Source of the DNA: Bacteroidales bacterium
Lineage (GTDB): Bacteria; Bacteroidota; Bacteroidia; Bacteroidales; F082
Length of the DNA stretch: 44,613 nt
Direction of reading: 5' to 3'
NCBI GenBank assembly: GCA_015493525.1
Contig: WGCY01000005.1
Span: forward strand, 1-44,613
Below the pieces are notes generated by a model. It was given only the letters and a program-made list of their open reading frames with translations, did not search any database and had not been told where the DNA came from. Position numbers and translations under genes: made by a program. Every line of letters begins with the position of its first letter. Position 1 is the first letter of the stretch. This document shows positions 25,538-35,186 of the stretch, piece by piece.

Positions 25538-26182
25538 ATGAAAATTGAAAACATCATTTTTGATTTCGGCGGGGTTATTATTGATATTGACCCTATGCTG
25601 ACTATCCGCGAGCTGGAGAAATCGGGGTTCCACGATGTGGAGAAATTGAAAACCAAAGAATTTTACCGGCAGGTAATTTATAAATTTGAAAAAGGGATTG
25701 ACACCCCCGCTGTTTTTCATAATAAGTTGCGTAAGTATCTTGAAATGGACCTGTCGGACCAACAACTGGACAATGCCTGGAATGCCCTGCTTTTTGACAT
25801 TCCCCAAGAGCGTATCCGCATCATCGAACAGGTAAAAAAGCACTATGCCATTTATCTCCTGAGCAATTCCAACGAAATTCATTACGATTTGTATGTAAGA
25901 GACCTGCAATTACGGTTTGGGTATCGAGAATTTGATGCGTTGTTTGATAAAGCTTATTTCTCTTTTGACCTTCATTTGACAAAACCCCATCCCGAAATTT
26001 TTGAATTTGTTATCAACCAGCACAACCTTGTTCCCGAGAAAACACTTTTTATTGATGACCGGGCGGAAAATATTGAAGGTGCCCGTCAGGTGGGGTTAAG
26101 GGCTTTTCAGTTGAAAGCACCTTTGCGTATCCGCGATATTTTTAAAAATGGGAAACTCATATCCGGATTGGGGATTGTTTAA
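25538..26182 (+). CDS. HAD-superfamily hydrolase (HAD-IA)
   Basis: A 214-residue phosphatase-like protein. Motif I is FDFGGVIIDID (nucleophile Asp in DFGG, with glycine where many have a second Asp, typical of this subgroup), motif II LLSNSNE, motif III lysine in TKPHPEIFEF and motif IV LFIDDRAENIEGA. It probably acts on a small phosphorylated metabolite. polA follows 73 bp downstream. Confidence 0.88.
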   Translation: MKIENIIFDFGGVIIDIDPMLTIRELEKSGFHDVEKLKTKEFYRQVIYKFEKGIDTPAVFHNKLRKYLEMDLSDQQLDNAWNALLFDIPQERIRIIEQVKKHYAIYLLSNSNEIHYDLYVRDLQLRFGYREFDALFDKAYFSFDLHLTKPHPEIFEFVINQHNLVPEKTLFIDDRAENIEGARQVGLRAFQLKAPLRIRDIFKNGKLISGLGIV

Positions 26183-26229
26183 CGGATTTGTCGAATGAAG
26201 GTTCAACGGCCCCGGCTTTTAAAATTCCA

Positions 26230-26237
26230 TACCTTTG
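26230..26237 (+). promoter_or_regulatory. polA: TAnnTTTG -7 box of polA
   Basis: TACCTTTG lies 18 bp before the polA ATG at 26256, which implies a very short leader. No TTG is present at 19-bp spacing. Confidence 0.4.
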
Positions 26238-26255
26238 CTTTTTAATCAGAAACTT

Positions 26256-29015
26256 ATGAGCCAACCGAAAAAGCTTTTTCTCCTCGATGCCATGGCACTG
26301 ATTTACCGGGCCTATTTTGCCATGAGCCGGAACCCGCAAATCAATTCCAAAGGGCTGAACACCTCTGCCGTGTTGGGGTTTGCCAATACACTGCTGGAGA
26401 TATTAAAAAATGAAAAGCCTACACATATCGGGGTGGCCTTTGACACTATGGCCCCTACACAACGGCACGAAGACTTTGCCGCTTACAAAGCCAACCGCGA
26501 GAAAATGCCCGAAGACCTTGCCGCTTCCATCCCTTACGTGAAAGAGCTGCTCGATGCGCTGAATATCCCGGTCCTGTATGTGGATGGTTACGAAGCGGAT
26601 GATGTGATAGGGACCCTTGCCAAAAAAGCGGAAAAGCATGGTTTTGAAACTTATATGATGACCCCTGACAAAGATTTCGGGCAACTGGTCTCGGAGAATA
26701 TTTTTATGTATAAACCGGCCCGTGGTGGAAAAAATGCAGAAAAATGGGGGCCGAAAGAGGTGTGTGCACGCTATGGCATTGAACGGCCCGAACAGTTTAT
26801 CGATATTCTCGGCCTCTGGGGCGATGCCGTGGACAACATCCCGGGTGTCCCCGGCATAGGCGAAAAAACGGCTGCAAAACTCATTGCACAATTTGGCTCC
26901 ATCGAAAACCTGCTGAAGAACACCCATCAGCTGAAAGGAAAACTTCGCGAGAACCTGGAGAAATTTTCAGAGCAAGCCATTATTTCCAAACAACTGGCAA
27001 CCATTCTGCTCGATGTGCCCATCGCCTTTGAAGAGGAGAAGTTGTTGCTGGGCAACCCCCATCGCGATGCTCTAAAAAAACTTTTTGACGAACTGGAATT
27101 CCGCACTTTTGCCAAACGGTTTTTTACCTGGCTCTCCTTACGCCAGCCGGAAGGAAATTACGAGCAGGGCGCGCTTTTTACAGAACCTGAAACGGAGGAG
27201 ATAAAGACAATTTATAACACCGCTCATCAATACCACCTCGCAGATACTCCCGAAAAAGCAAAAACACTGGCCAAAGAACTCAAAAAGCTGAAATCGTTTT
27301 GTTTCGATACGGAAACAACCGGTGTGGACCCCAACAATGCCGAACTGGTGGGCATCTCTTTTGCCTGGAAGGCACATGAGGCCTGGTATATGCCTTTTGA
27401 TGAGAATTACCATCATGCTACGCAGCAATTGTCTGTTTTTAAAGATGTTCTGGAAGATGAAAAGATTGAGAAAACAGGCCAAAACATAAAATTTGATATT
27501 TCCATATTGCGATGGTACGATATTGTGGTGAAAGGAAAAATCTTTGATACCATGATTGCACATTACCTGTTGGAGCCTGACAAGCGGCATAATATGGATG
27601 CACTGGCCGAGACTTATCTGCATTACAAACCTGTTCCCATCGAAAACCTCATCGGGAAAAAAGGGAAAAACCAGCGAAGCATGCGGACTGTAGCAATAGA
27701 TGAACTGAAAGAATATGCTGCCGAAGATGCAGATGTTACCTTGCAACTCAGGGAAGTTTTTGAGCCGAAGCTAAAAGAAACCGGTACCGAGAAACTTTTT
27801 TATGAAACCGAAATGCCACTGGTGCCTGTCTTGGCGGCCATGGAAGCCGAAGGTGTAAAACTGGACACGGAAACACTCGCTGTTTTCGGTAAAGAACTAA
27901 CATCGGAAATTGCAGAACGGGAAAATGAGATTTATGAAATGGCCGGCATAAAGTTTAATATTGCCTCGCCCAAGCAGCTTGGGGAAGTTTTGTTTGAACG
28001 GCTCCGGCTTTCCGAAAAACCCAAAAAGACCAAAACCGGCCAATATTCCACCGGCGAAGAGGTATTGACAAAACTGGCTTACCGGCATCCGATTGTGGAA
28101 AAAATCCTGGAATACCGCTCACTGACCAAGCTCAAATCGACCTATGTGGACAGTCTGCCCAAGCTGGTTAAAGAACGCGATGGCCGCATACACACATCGT
28201 ATAACCAGGCTGTTGCCGCCACCGGACGACTTAGCTCCAACAATCCCAACCTGCAAAATATTCCCATTCGTACGCCGCGCGGACGAGAAATCAGAAAAGC
28301 TTTTGTCCCGCGAAACAAAGAGTATGTCCTGCTTGCCGCCGATTATTCTCAAATAGAGTTGCGCATCATCGCCCACCTGAGCAGGGACGAAGCCATGATG
28401 GAAGCTTTCCGCAAAGGACTGGATGTTCATACGGCAACGGCATCGCGGGTTTATGGCGTTCCCCTGAATGAGGTGTCCAAAGAGATGCGCCGCCATGCCA
28501 AAACGGTAAACTTTGGCATCATCTATGGCATCTCTGCTTTCGGCCTTTCAGAGAGGTTAAAAATACCCCGGCGCGAAGCAGCTGAAATCATACAAAATTA
28601 TTTTGAGAAATATCCGGGAATTCGCCGCTACATGGACAAGACCATCGAATTTGCCCGCGAACACGGATATGTGGAAACCATTCTCGGCCGGCGGCGTTAC
28701 CTGAACGACATCCGGTCGGCCAACGGCGTGGTGCGTGCCTATGCCGAGCGAAATGCCATCAATGCACCCATTCAGGGTTCTTCAGCCGATATGATTAAAA
28801 TAGCCATGATCCGCATATTCAAAGAGATGCAACAACGTAACATGAAATCGAAGATGATTTTGCAGGTGCACGATGAACTGGTTTTCGACACACACAAAGA
28901 GGAAGTGGATGCACTGAAACTGCTGGTCGATGATAAAATGAAAAACGCCTTGCCGCTGGATGTCCCCGTATTGGTAGACATCAATACCGGAAACAACTGG
29001 CTGGAAGCGCATTAA
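26256..29015 (+). CDS. polA: DNA polymerase I
   Basis: A 919-residue protein with three activities. The 5' nuclease domain (1-290) has LFLLDAMALIYRAYF, DGYEADDVIGTLAK and TPDKDFGQL. The proofreading domain starts near 347 with FDTETTGVDP (Asp351, Glu353), so the exonuclease appears active. The polymerase domain has ATGRLSSNNPNLQNIP, DYSQIELRIIAHLSRD (motif A) and QVHDELVFD (motif C). ATG at 26256 is chosen over a TTG 21 bases upstream. The AMP-ligase/GNAT gene follows after 26 bp, probably in one operon. Confidence 0.97.
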   Translation: MSQPKKLFLLDAMALIYRAYFAMSRNPQINSKGLNTSAVLGFANTLLEILKNEKPTHIGVAFDTMAPTQRHEDFAAYKANREKMPEDLAASIPYVKELLDALNIPVLYVDGYEADDVIGTLAKKAEKHGFETYMMTPDKDFGQLVSENIFMYKPARGGKNAEKWGPKEVCARYGIERPEQFIDILGLWGDAVDNIPGVPGIGEKTAAKLIAQFGSIENLLKNTHQLKGKLRENLEKFSEQAIISKQLATILLDVPIAFEEEKLLLGNPHRDALKKLFDELEFRTFAKRFFTWLSLRQPEGNYEQGALFTEPETEEIKTIYNTAHQYHLADTPEKAKTLAKELKKLKSFCFDTETTGVDPNNAELVGISFAWKAHEAWYMPFDENYHHATQQLSVFKDVLEDEKIEKTGQNIKFDISILRWYDIVVKGKIFDTMIAHYLLEPDKRHNMDALAETYLHYKPVPIENLIGKKGKNQRSMRTVAIDELKEYAAEDADVTLQLREVFEPKLKETGTEKLFYETEMPLVPVLAAMEAEGVKLDTETLAVFGKELTSEIAERENEIYEMAGIKFNIASPKQLGEVLFERLRLSEKPKKTKTGQYSTGEEVLTKLAYRHPIVEKILEYRSLTKLKSTYVDSLPKLVKERDGRIHTSYNQAVAATGRLSSNNPNLQNIPIRTPRGREIRKAFVPRNKEYVLLAADYSQIELRIIAHLSRDEAMMEAFRKGLDVHTATASRVYGVPLNEVSKEMRRHAKTVNFGIIYGISAFGLSERLKIPRREAAEIIQNYFEKYPGIRRYMDKTIEFAREHGYVETILGRRRYLNDIRSANGVVRAYAERNAINAPIQGSSADMIKIAMIRIFKEMQQRNMKSKMILQVHDELVFDTHKEEVDALKLLVDDKMKNALPLDVPVLVDINTGNNWLEAH

Positions 29016-29041
29016 AAATACAGGGAAGAAATGTCCTAACC

Positions 29042-32000
29042 ATGAAAAACCTACTGTTGCAAATAGAGAACCTGGTCCATAAAAAAGACAGCCATTTTCT
29101 GGCCGATTTTGTGTTGGAAGAATTCGATAAGATTGAGCAATCCCAGGTTATTACAAACAAGGAATACTTTCGTTTTTTAGACCTGACTGCCCACAAAACC
29201 TTTCTGTCCAAATTGTCGTCGGACGAAAAAAGGACATGCTGGGCCGAAACAGTCTTTGGCATCTTACAGAAAACCGGTTATGGCCTGAAAGAGATGATGG
29301 GGCAAAGGGTTGATGAGCATCCGGACAAAACGCTTTTTGTCAACCTTACGGAAGGGCGCAAAGAGCGTTTCAGCTACCTGCAGATTTTTCATTACGCCCG
29401 TGAGGTGGCCGCCACATTCTATGCCATGGAAAAAGTCCCCCGCGTGGCTGTCTTTTCGGCTAATTCGGTGGACAGTGCCACAGTCGACCTGGCCTGCCTC
29501 ATGTACGGCATCTTCGATACGCCGCTCAACATCCATTTCTCTGAGAAAATCCTGGCCGATATTTTTAAAAAACTCGGCATCAACATCGTGGTAACGGATA
29601 CGCTGGACAGAATCCTGCACCTGAAACGGGTTAAAGAGGAATACGGACTGAAATTTTCCCTGCTGGTCAGCCAGAATATCGAAGAGGCAAAAACAGAAAT
29701 CCTTCAGAAAAAAGCCAAAGAGCTGAATTACAAGGAGGTGGATACTATCCTAAAAAAATGTCCCCGGCGCAGGCCCGACGAAGTGGCTACCACCATGTTT
29801 ACCTCGGGCAGCACAGGCATTCCCAAAGGCGTTTCTTTTTCCTATTACAACCTTATTGCCAAACGTTTTGCACGCCATGCGGCACTTCCCGAAACCGGCA
29901 ACGAAACCATGCTCTGCTTTCTGCCGCTTTTTCATACTTTCGGCCGCTATCTCGAATTGATGGGTTCCGTCTATTGGCACGGAACCTACGTTTTTGTGGG
30001 GAATACCTCTTCCGATACGCTGCTCAAACTGTTTCCCGAACTAAATCCCACCGGTTTTATCAGCGTGCCCATTCGCTGGATGCAGCTTTTTGAAAAAGCC
30101 ATGAAACGGTTGGACAATATTACCAACGAAGGGCTACGGAAAGAAATCTTTCGTAAGAAAGTGGTTGGCAACAGATTACACTGGGGACTGTCGGCTGCCG
30201 GATACCTGAGCCCGAAAATTTTCCGATTTTTCCATGAACAGGGCGTTGAATTGTGCAGCGGCTTTGGCATGACAGAGGCCACGGGCGGTATCACCATGAC
30301 CCCTCCGGGCGAATACGTGGACAACTCTACCGGAAAAGCCTTGCCCGGCGTCTATACAAGACTGGGGGAAAACGGAGAACTGGAAATAAGCGGGCATTAT
30401 ATCGCCCGATACCTCGAAGATGCACCGCCCGAAAGCACCATTCCTTTTCCTTCCAAAAACCCGGACGAAAACTACTGGTTGCCCACCGGTGATATTTTCA
30501 CCATTTCTCCGGATGGCCATCACGAAATTGTGGACCGTGTAAAAGACATTTATAAAAACAACAAAGGACAGACCATTGCCCCGCGGACCATCGAACAAAA
30601 ATTCAATGGCGTACCGGGCGTAAAACATGCTTTTTTGGTGGGAGATGCCCGCCCGTACAATGTTTTGCTGATAGTTCCCGATACGGACGACATGGTAGTA
30701 AAATCGCAAAACAACCCGGAAAGCCTGCACAAATATTTCCATCAAATCGTGCAAACTGCCAACCACGGCGTAGCACCTTACGAACGGGTAGTGAATTTCT
30801 CGGTCTTAAACCGGACCTTCTCCGAAAAGAGAAAAGAGCTGACACCCAAAGGCTCGTTTAACCGAAAAAATATTGAAAAGAACTTTGCCGATACCATCAA
30901 ATTACTTTACCGTTCGGATAAAATTAATTTCAAAGTGGGGGAACTTGAAGTACAAATTCCCCGTTGGTTTTACCGGGATCTGGAATTGTTGGAAGATGAT
31001 ATTTACTACAAAGACAATTATTTCATCAGCAAGTCCAATGGGAAGAGGCTTTTTTTCAAGCCGGTAGCGGATGACCGGTGCGTTATTGGTGATTTCTCCT
31101 ACCGGATAAAAAGCCATCAGCTTAACCTCGGACGGCTGGCGTTGCAACCACTTTTGTGGATGGGAAATGCACAGTTTATCAGTTTCAGTCCGGTAAAAGA
31201 GGGGTGGGATTTGCCCATGAAAGAATTTTCGGCACAAATCTGCTATCCATCGTGTGTAAAAACAGATGTTAAAAAACAAACCATTGTTTCCATACCCACT
31301 ATCGGCAACAGCATGCTTGTTTTTATCAATGGACTGATTACAGACGCGCTTTTCTCAAAAGGTGAGAAACAGGTACAATCCATTAAAACACTGGGGGAAC
31401 AGCTGGCCGGGTCGCAGCGAAGGATAGCCCTGGCCATACGCCGCCGGCTGGAAGCACTGGCCTGTCATCGCGAACATCGCATCAGGGCACTGGCTTACCA
31501 AAGCCTGTTGATTTACGATCCAAACACTGATTATCAGGAGGTCCTGCCTGTTTTTGTCCGGTCGGGGAAAACTTTTCTCGACAGCAAAACCATTGAAGCT
31601 ATTGCTGAAAGCAGTCTGGGAAAACAACAGTTGGCAGCCTTTCGGAACCGGCTGTTTGCTTATCGCAAAAATATGGAATGGCCGGCCAACGGAACCACCC
31701 GCAAGCAGTTTGAGGATATGCTGGAACTGCTTTTCAATTTTGGGAAACAACATCCACATTATTATAAATCCATCCGTGCCGAGTTTGCCGCCTGGGCTTT
31801 GCACAAAAAAGACAACTACCTGTCGGGGCTGGCAAAGAAATATTTCCATGAACTCTATCTTGTTTTTGATAAAGAGATGTGGACTCTGCGCGGACATTTA
31901 CCTGAAAAATTTTGGGAGAACATCATCGTTTTTGAGTATGGAATCCCCGCCAACCAAAAGCGCAGGTTACAACGGATTATTACCGACACTGTTTTTCTCG

Positions 32001-33616
32001 AAGAATCAATCCATTTGATTTTCGGGCAAACCACTTTCACGGTGGACAAAATCATTCAGGAAGGCCTTTGGATTACCAAATTACAATCGTTTTCCGATTT
32101 CCGGCATTACCGGCTCACGGTCAACACGGTCAACAACAAACATTACGATCTGCATCTGGTGGTTACGAGAAATGAAAATTCAAAAGACAGTGTTTCCGAT
32201 CTGTACTGGAATGCTTATCTTTCGGATTATCCGTTCGATTTGCCGGTACTCTCTTCGCTGGGCATCAGCAACAGGGAGCATGGCGTTCGTTCCAGCCAAT
32301 ATCTTGGCGGGTTGCGTGTTTGGGAAAAGATCAGACAGATGTCAGAGATTCACCAGTGGGCGGGAAACTCACAACCGTATGCCTGGCACCAGCTTTTTAT
32401 TAAGTCCTTTGCCGTGGTCTTTCGGACATGGAAAATCAGCCGCCGTAAAATTATCCCTGGGGCCATCTCACCGCGAAATATCATGGTTCCCGAATTGGAT
32501 TTTAAAGAGAGTGCGTCCATTATTTCTTTGACGGGCTATACGCTGTACGATAATATCCAAAGCCTTTTGATGCCCATGATAAAGAATTTCTACCAGAAAA
32601 CCGTGGCACTTTATCCCTGGGGCGGCTCCCACCTGAAATTCAACTGGATATACAAAGCCATGGTGGAAGCCCTTGGGAAAAAAGAGACTTTTGAACTATT
32701 GGAAGAGTGGCGTGAATTTCTGCACAAAACAAACGACCATTATCTGAAATCGCTGCCACTGGAGGCTTCTATCGATGAATTTATTGCTGAACAAAAAGAC
32801 AAACATTACTATCCGCTGAAGATACACAGTGCCATCTCCAACTACGAACAATGGCTGAAACTGAATCCCGATGCCACCCGCGAAGCACGGGAACAAACTG
32901 TGTATGAAATTTACGATCTGTTTAAAATTTTTAAGCTTGACGAAATAAACCGTTTTTATTTTTACCTGCATACCTATTATAGCCATGCCGAAAGGCGGGT
33001 ACGGGAAGCTTTTGGGGAACTGTTGACAAAACTGGAGGAAAAACCGGAGACAGAAACAATTCAGCTCATTGAACTGTCCGACCTGCAAGCCACGCTGGAA
33101 CATCCTGTGGACCGCCGAATCTTTAGCAAAATGGTTTTCCCCAAGATGAAACATTATCAGGAAATGGACTTTGTGAAAGTAACGAACAAAAACAAGGAAC
33201 AGGTTATAGTACAAACACTTATCAAAGACAAAAGCGGGCTGACGTATACCATGCGTGAACCGCGCGATGCCACAGAAGTAGGTAAACTGTATCAGCTTTT
33301 TTACGAGGAAAATTATCCCAAAACCGTTTCACAGCAGGACAAATATTTTGTGGTAACCGATAAATATGAACGCGTAATTGGCGGTATCAGCTACCGGACG
33401 CTGGAAAACAATATTGTGCGCCTCGATGGTACAGCCGTTACCAGTCCGTTGCAGGGAAAAGGGATAGGTTCTGCCATGATCAACGACTTTTTTACACGTA
33501 TGGCTGCCAAAGATGTGGCCATTATCAAAGCCCATTACCTGCTGGGAAACTATTTCCTGAAACACAACTTTAAAGTGGATAAAAAATGGGGTGCCCTGGT
33601 AAAACACCTCGACTGA
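29042..33616 (+). CDS. Giant AMP-ligase / unassigned middle / GNAT acetyltransferase fusion
   Basis: This 1,524-residue protein is the longest here. Residues about 80-615 are an ANL-type adenylating domain: P-loop FTSGSTGIPKG (253-263), A5 GFGMTEATGG (407-416), A7 TGD (482-484) and A8 DRVKDIYKNNKGQ (498-510); the wording is closest to long-chain acyl-CoA synthetases. The A10 region is ELTPKGSFNRKNI (599-611), without a lysine at the expected place. Residues about 640-1390 are unassigned; 780-870 look helical and HEAT-like, and GAISPRNIMV (1140-1149) recalls an APH-type kinase loop lacking its aspartate. Residues about 1402-1524 are a GNAT domain with acetyl-CoA loop QGKGIGSAM (1471-1479). Function is unknown; acylation or protein/lipid acetylation are guesses. 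It lies 26 bp behind polA and has no stop or frameshift. Confidence 0.75.
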   Translation: MKNLLLQIENLVHKKDSHFLADFVLEEFDKIEQSQVITNKEYFRFLDLTAHKTFLSKLSSDEKRTCWAETVFGILQKTGYGLKEMMGQRVDEHPDKTLFVNLTEGRKERFSYLQIFHYAREVAATFYAMEKVPRVAVFSANSVDSATVDLACLMYGIFDTPLNIHFSEKILADIFKKLGINIVVTDTLDRILHLKRVKEEYGLKFSLLVSQNIEEAKTEILQKKAKELNYKEVDTILKKCPRRRPDEVATTMFTSGSTGIPKGVSFSYYNLIAKRFARHAALPETGNETMLCFLPLFHTFGRYLELMGSVYWHGTYVFVGNTSSDTLLKLFPELNPTGFISVPIRWMQLFEKAMKRLDNITNEGLRKEIFRKKVVGNRLHWGLSAAGYLSPKIFRFFHEQGVELCSGFGMTEATGGITMTPPGEYVDNSTGKALPGVYTRLGENGELEISGHYIARYLEDAPPESTIPFPSKNPDENYWLPTGDIFTISPDGHHEIVDRVKDIYKNNKGQTIAPRTIEQKFNGVPGVKHAFLVGDARPYNVLLIVPDTDDMVVKSQNNPESLHKYFHQIVQTANHGVAPYERVVNFSVLNRTFSEKRKELTPKGSFNRKNIEKNFADTIKLLYRSDKINFKVGELEVQIPRWFYRDLELLEDDIYYKDNYFISKSNGKRLFFKPVADDRCVIGDFSYRIKSHQLNLGRLALQPLLWMGNAQFISFSPVKEGWDLPMKEFSAQICYPSCVKTDVKKQTIVSIPTIGNSMLVFINGLITDALFSKGEKQVQSIKTLGEQLAGSQRRIALAIRRRLEALACHREHRIRALAYQSLLIYDPNTDYQEVLPVFVRSGKTFLDSKTIEAIAESSLGKQQLAAFRNRLFAYRKNMEWPANGTTRKQFEDMLELLFNFGKQHPHYYKSIRAEFAAWALHKKDNYLSGLAKKYFHELYLVFDKEMWTLRGHLPEKFWENIIVFEYGIPANQKRRLQRIITDTVFLEESIHLIFGQTTFTVDKIIQEGLWITKLQSFSDFRHYRLTVNTVNNKHYDLHLVVTRNENSKDSVSDLYWNAYLSDYPFDLPVLSSLGISNREHGVRSSQYLGGLRVWEKIRQMSEIHQWAGNSQPYAWHQLFIKSFAVVFRTWKISRRKIIPGAISPRNIMVPELDFKESASIISLTGYTLYDNIQSLLMPMIKNFYQKTVALYPWGGSHLKFNWIYKAMVEALGKKETFELLEEWREFLHKTNDHYLKSLPLEASIDEFIAEQKDKHYYPLKIHSAISNYEQWLKLNPDATREAREQTVYEIYDLFKIFKLDEINRFYFYLHTYYSHAERRVREAFGELLTKLEEKPETETIQLIELSDLQATLEHPVDRRIFSKMVFPKMKHYQEMDFVKVTNKNKEQVIVQTLIKDKSGLTYTMREPRDATEVGKLYQLFYEENYPKTVSQQDKYFVVTDKYERVIGGISYRTLENNIVRLDGTAVTSPLQGKGIGSAMINDFFTRMAAKDVAIIKAHYLLGNYFLKHNFKVDKKWGALVKHLD

Positions 33617-33631
33617 GGAAAAGAATATTGT

Positions 33632-33701
33632 AGCCTCACCAGGACTCGAACCTGGATCTAGAGTTTAGGAAACTCCTATTCTATCCCTTGAACTATGAGG
33701 C
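33632..33701 (-). tRNA. tRNA-Arg (anticodon CCU)
   Basis: The minus strand folds to a cloverleaf: acceptor GCCTCAT with GTGAGGC (one G-T), anticodon arm GGAGT-TTCCTAA-ACTCT with anticodon CCT, T arm CCAGG-TTCGAGT-CCTGG. No CCA is encoded. It reads AGG codons. It lies between the ligase/GNAT gene and pgk. Confidence 0.92.
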
Positions 33702-33752
33702 CGTAAAATAACGGGCTGCAAATTTACAACTTTTTTGAAATCGAAATTTGTC

Positions 33753-33773
33753 GCCTCACCAGGACTCGAACCT
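33753..33773 (-). pseudogene. 3' remnant of a tRNA-Arg copy (21 nt)
   Basis: Exactly 21 bases are identical to the tRNA 3' part (33633-33653), 120 bp away in the same orientation: the whole 3' acceptor strand and most of the T arm. The 5' half that should continue the tRNA is absent and the T stem is broken. It is upstream of the intact tRNA in transcription. Confidence 0.75.
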
Positions 33774-33804
33774 ACATACGCCAACAAAGAAAACAGGGCT
33801 CCAC

Positions 33805-33835
33805 TTGACATGCAAATGAAAAAATATTATATTTG
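33805..33835 (+). promoter_or_regulatory. Orphan Bacteroidota-type promoter, antisense to pgk
   Basis: TTG (33805-33807), 20 bp, then TATATTTG (33828-33835), on the plus strand. No plus-strand gene follows; transcription would run into the 3' end of pgk in antisense. It could be chance in an AT-rich gap. Confidence 0.35.
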
Positions 33836-33908
33836 AAGAAATTTATAATCAGGTACTTGTGTAAAATTTGATTAACTTTTTTATGTACCCTTGTTTTTAT
33901 AAAATACT

Positions 33909-35099
33909 TTACTCCTCAATAGCAGCCACGCCCGGCAAAGTTTTCCCTTCGATATATTCGAGCATGGCCCCGCCACCGGTAGAGACATAGCTCACTTTAT
34001 CCTCCAAATGGTATTTGTTGACAGCAGCCACCGAATCGCCACCGCCCACCAGCGAGAAAGCACCTTTTTCCGTTGCCCGTGCAATAGCCTGGGCCACATC
34101 CAGCGTGCCTTCGGCAAAGTTGTCCATCTCGAAAACACCCATGGGGCCGTTCCACAAGATGGTTGAGGAGCTTTCGATAACTTTTCTGAATGTCTCACTG
34201 GCTTCCACACCTATGTCCAATCCCATCCACCCATCGGGGATATTGTCGGATGGACAACATTTTTGGTTGGCATCGTTGGCAAATTTGTCAGCAATAATGG
34301 CATCCCGGGGAATGTAAAGGTTTACACCAAGGTCTTCTGCTTTGGCCATGGCTTTACGTGCTGTTTCCATCAGGTCGTCCTCTACCAGCGAGTTGCCAGT
34401 TTTTCCCCCTTTGGCTTTGATAAAAGTAAACATCATGCCCCCGCCAATAATCAGGTTGTCCACTTTGTCGAGCAGGTTATTGATAATTTCAATTTTTCCG
34501 GAGACTTTGGCACCACCGAGGATGGCCGTAAACGGTTTATCGCCCTCTTTTAATACTTTGTTGATATTTTTCAGCTCGTTGCCCATCACATAGCCGAACA
34601 TTTTGGCATTGGGAAAAAACTGTGCAATAATGGCCGTAGAAGCATGTGCCCGGTGGGCCGTTCCGAAGGCATCATTTACATACACATCTGCCAGTTTTGA
34701 AAGCTTTTTGGCAAATTCCACATCGCCGGCTGTTTCCTCTTTGTAAAAACGCAGGTTTTCGAGCAGCAGCACTTCCCCGGGTTTTAAGGCAGCCGCTTTT
34801 TCGATGGCTTGTGCACCAATACAATCATCGGCAAACAGGACATCTGTCCCCAACTTTTCAGAAAGGTTAGCGATAACATGTTTCAGCGAAAATTTCTCTT
34901 CCGGACCGTTTTTAGGCCTTCCGAGATGAGACATTAATATGACAGCAGCCCCTTCCCGGCGCAGTTTCGTGATGGTGGGAATGGTTGCCCGGATACGGGT
35001 ATCATCGGTGATTTCAAAGTTTTCGTTTAACGGTACGTTGAAGTCAACACGAACCAACACTTTTTTACCTTTAAAATCGTAATTATCAATTGTTTTCAT
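33909..35099 (-). CDS. pgk: Phosphoglycerate kinase
   Basis: This 396-residue glycolytic enzyme transfers phosphate between 1,3-bisphosphoglycerate and [58 protein letters not shown] and [11 protein letters not shown] (nucleotide loop) are all in place. The gene is single; gap is not adjacent. A TAGTTTTG box lies at 35129-35136 on the minus strand. Confidence 0.98.
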   Translation of the reverse strand: MKTIDNYDFKGKKVLVRVDFNVPLNENFEITDDTRIRATIPTITKLRREGAAVILMSHLGRPKNGPEEKFSLKHVIANLSEKLGTDVLFADDCIGAQAIEKAAALKPGEVLLLENLRFYKEETAGDVEFAKKLSKLADVYVNDAFGTAHRAHASTAIIAQFFPNAKMFGYVMGNELKNINKVLKEGDKPFTAILGGAKVSGKIEIINNLLDKVDNLIIGGGMMFTFIKAKGGKTGNSLVEDDLMETARKAMAKAEDLGVNLYIPRDAIIADKFANDANQKCCPSDNIPDGWMGLDIGVEASETFRKVIESSSTILWNGPMGVFEMDNFAEGTLDVAQAIARATEKGAFSLVGGGDSVAAVNKYHLEDKVSYVSTGGGAMLEYIEGKTLPGVAAIEE

Positions 35100-35128
35100 G
35101 TTTAAATAATTTTAATATTTAATCTGTA

Positions 35129-35136
35129 CAAAACTA
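35129..35136 (-). promoter_or_regulatory. pgk: TAnnTTTG -7 box of pgk
   Basis: TAGTTTTG on the minus strand, 29 bp before the ATG. The -33 element is not recognisable. Confidence 0.4.
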
Positions 35137-35186
35137 AGAAGATCCGGGACAACTCCGGCCTCACATGCTTGTAAAAACTATATTTT

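Noticed and set aside
30176-30766. A 196-codon minus-strand ORF inside the ligase/GNAT gene, and a similar 202-codon one inside polA (27138-27746)
   Set aside because: Both are antisense shadows of strongly supported genes, with no family resemblance and no leader.
33753-33830. A second complete tRNA gene next to tRNA-Arg
   Set aside because: Only 21 bases match; the T stem has a broken closing pair and no acceptor 5' strand, D arm or anticodon arm can be formed from the adjoining sequence.
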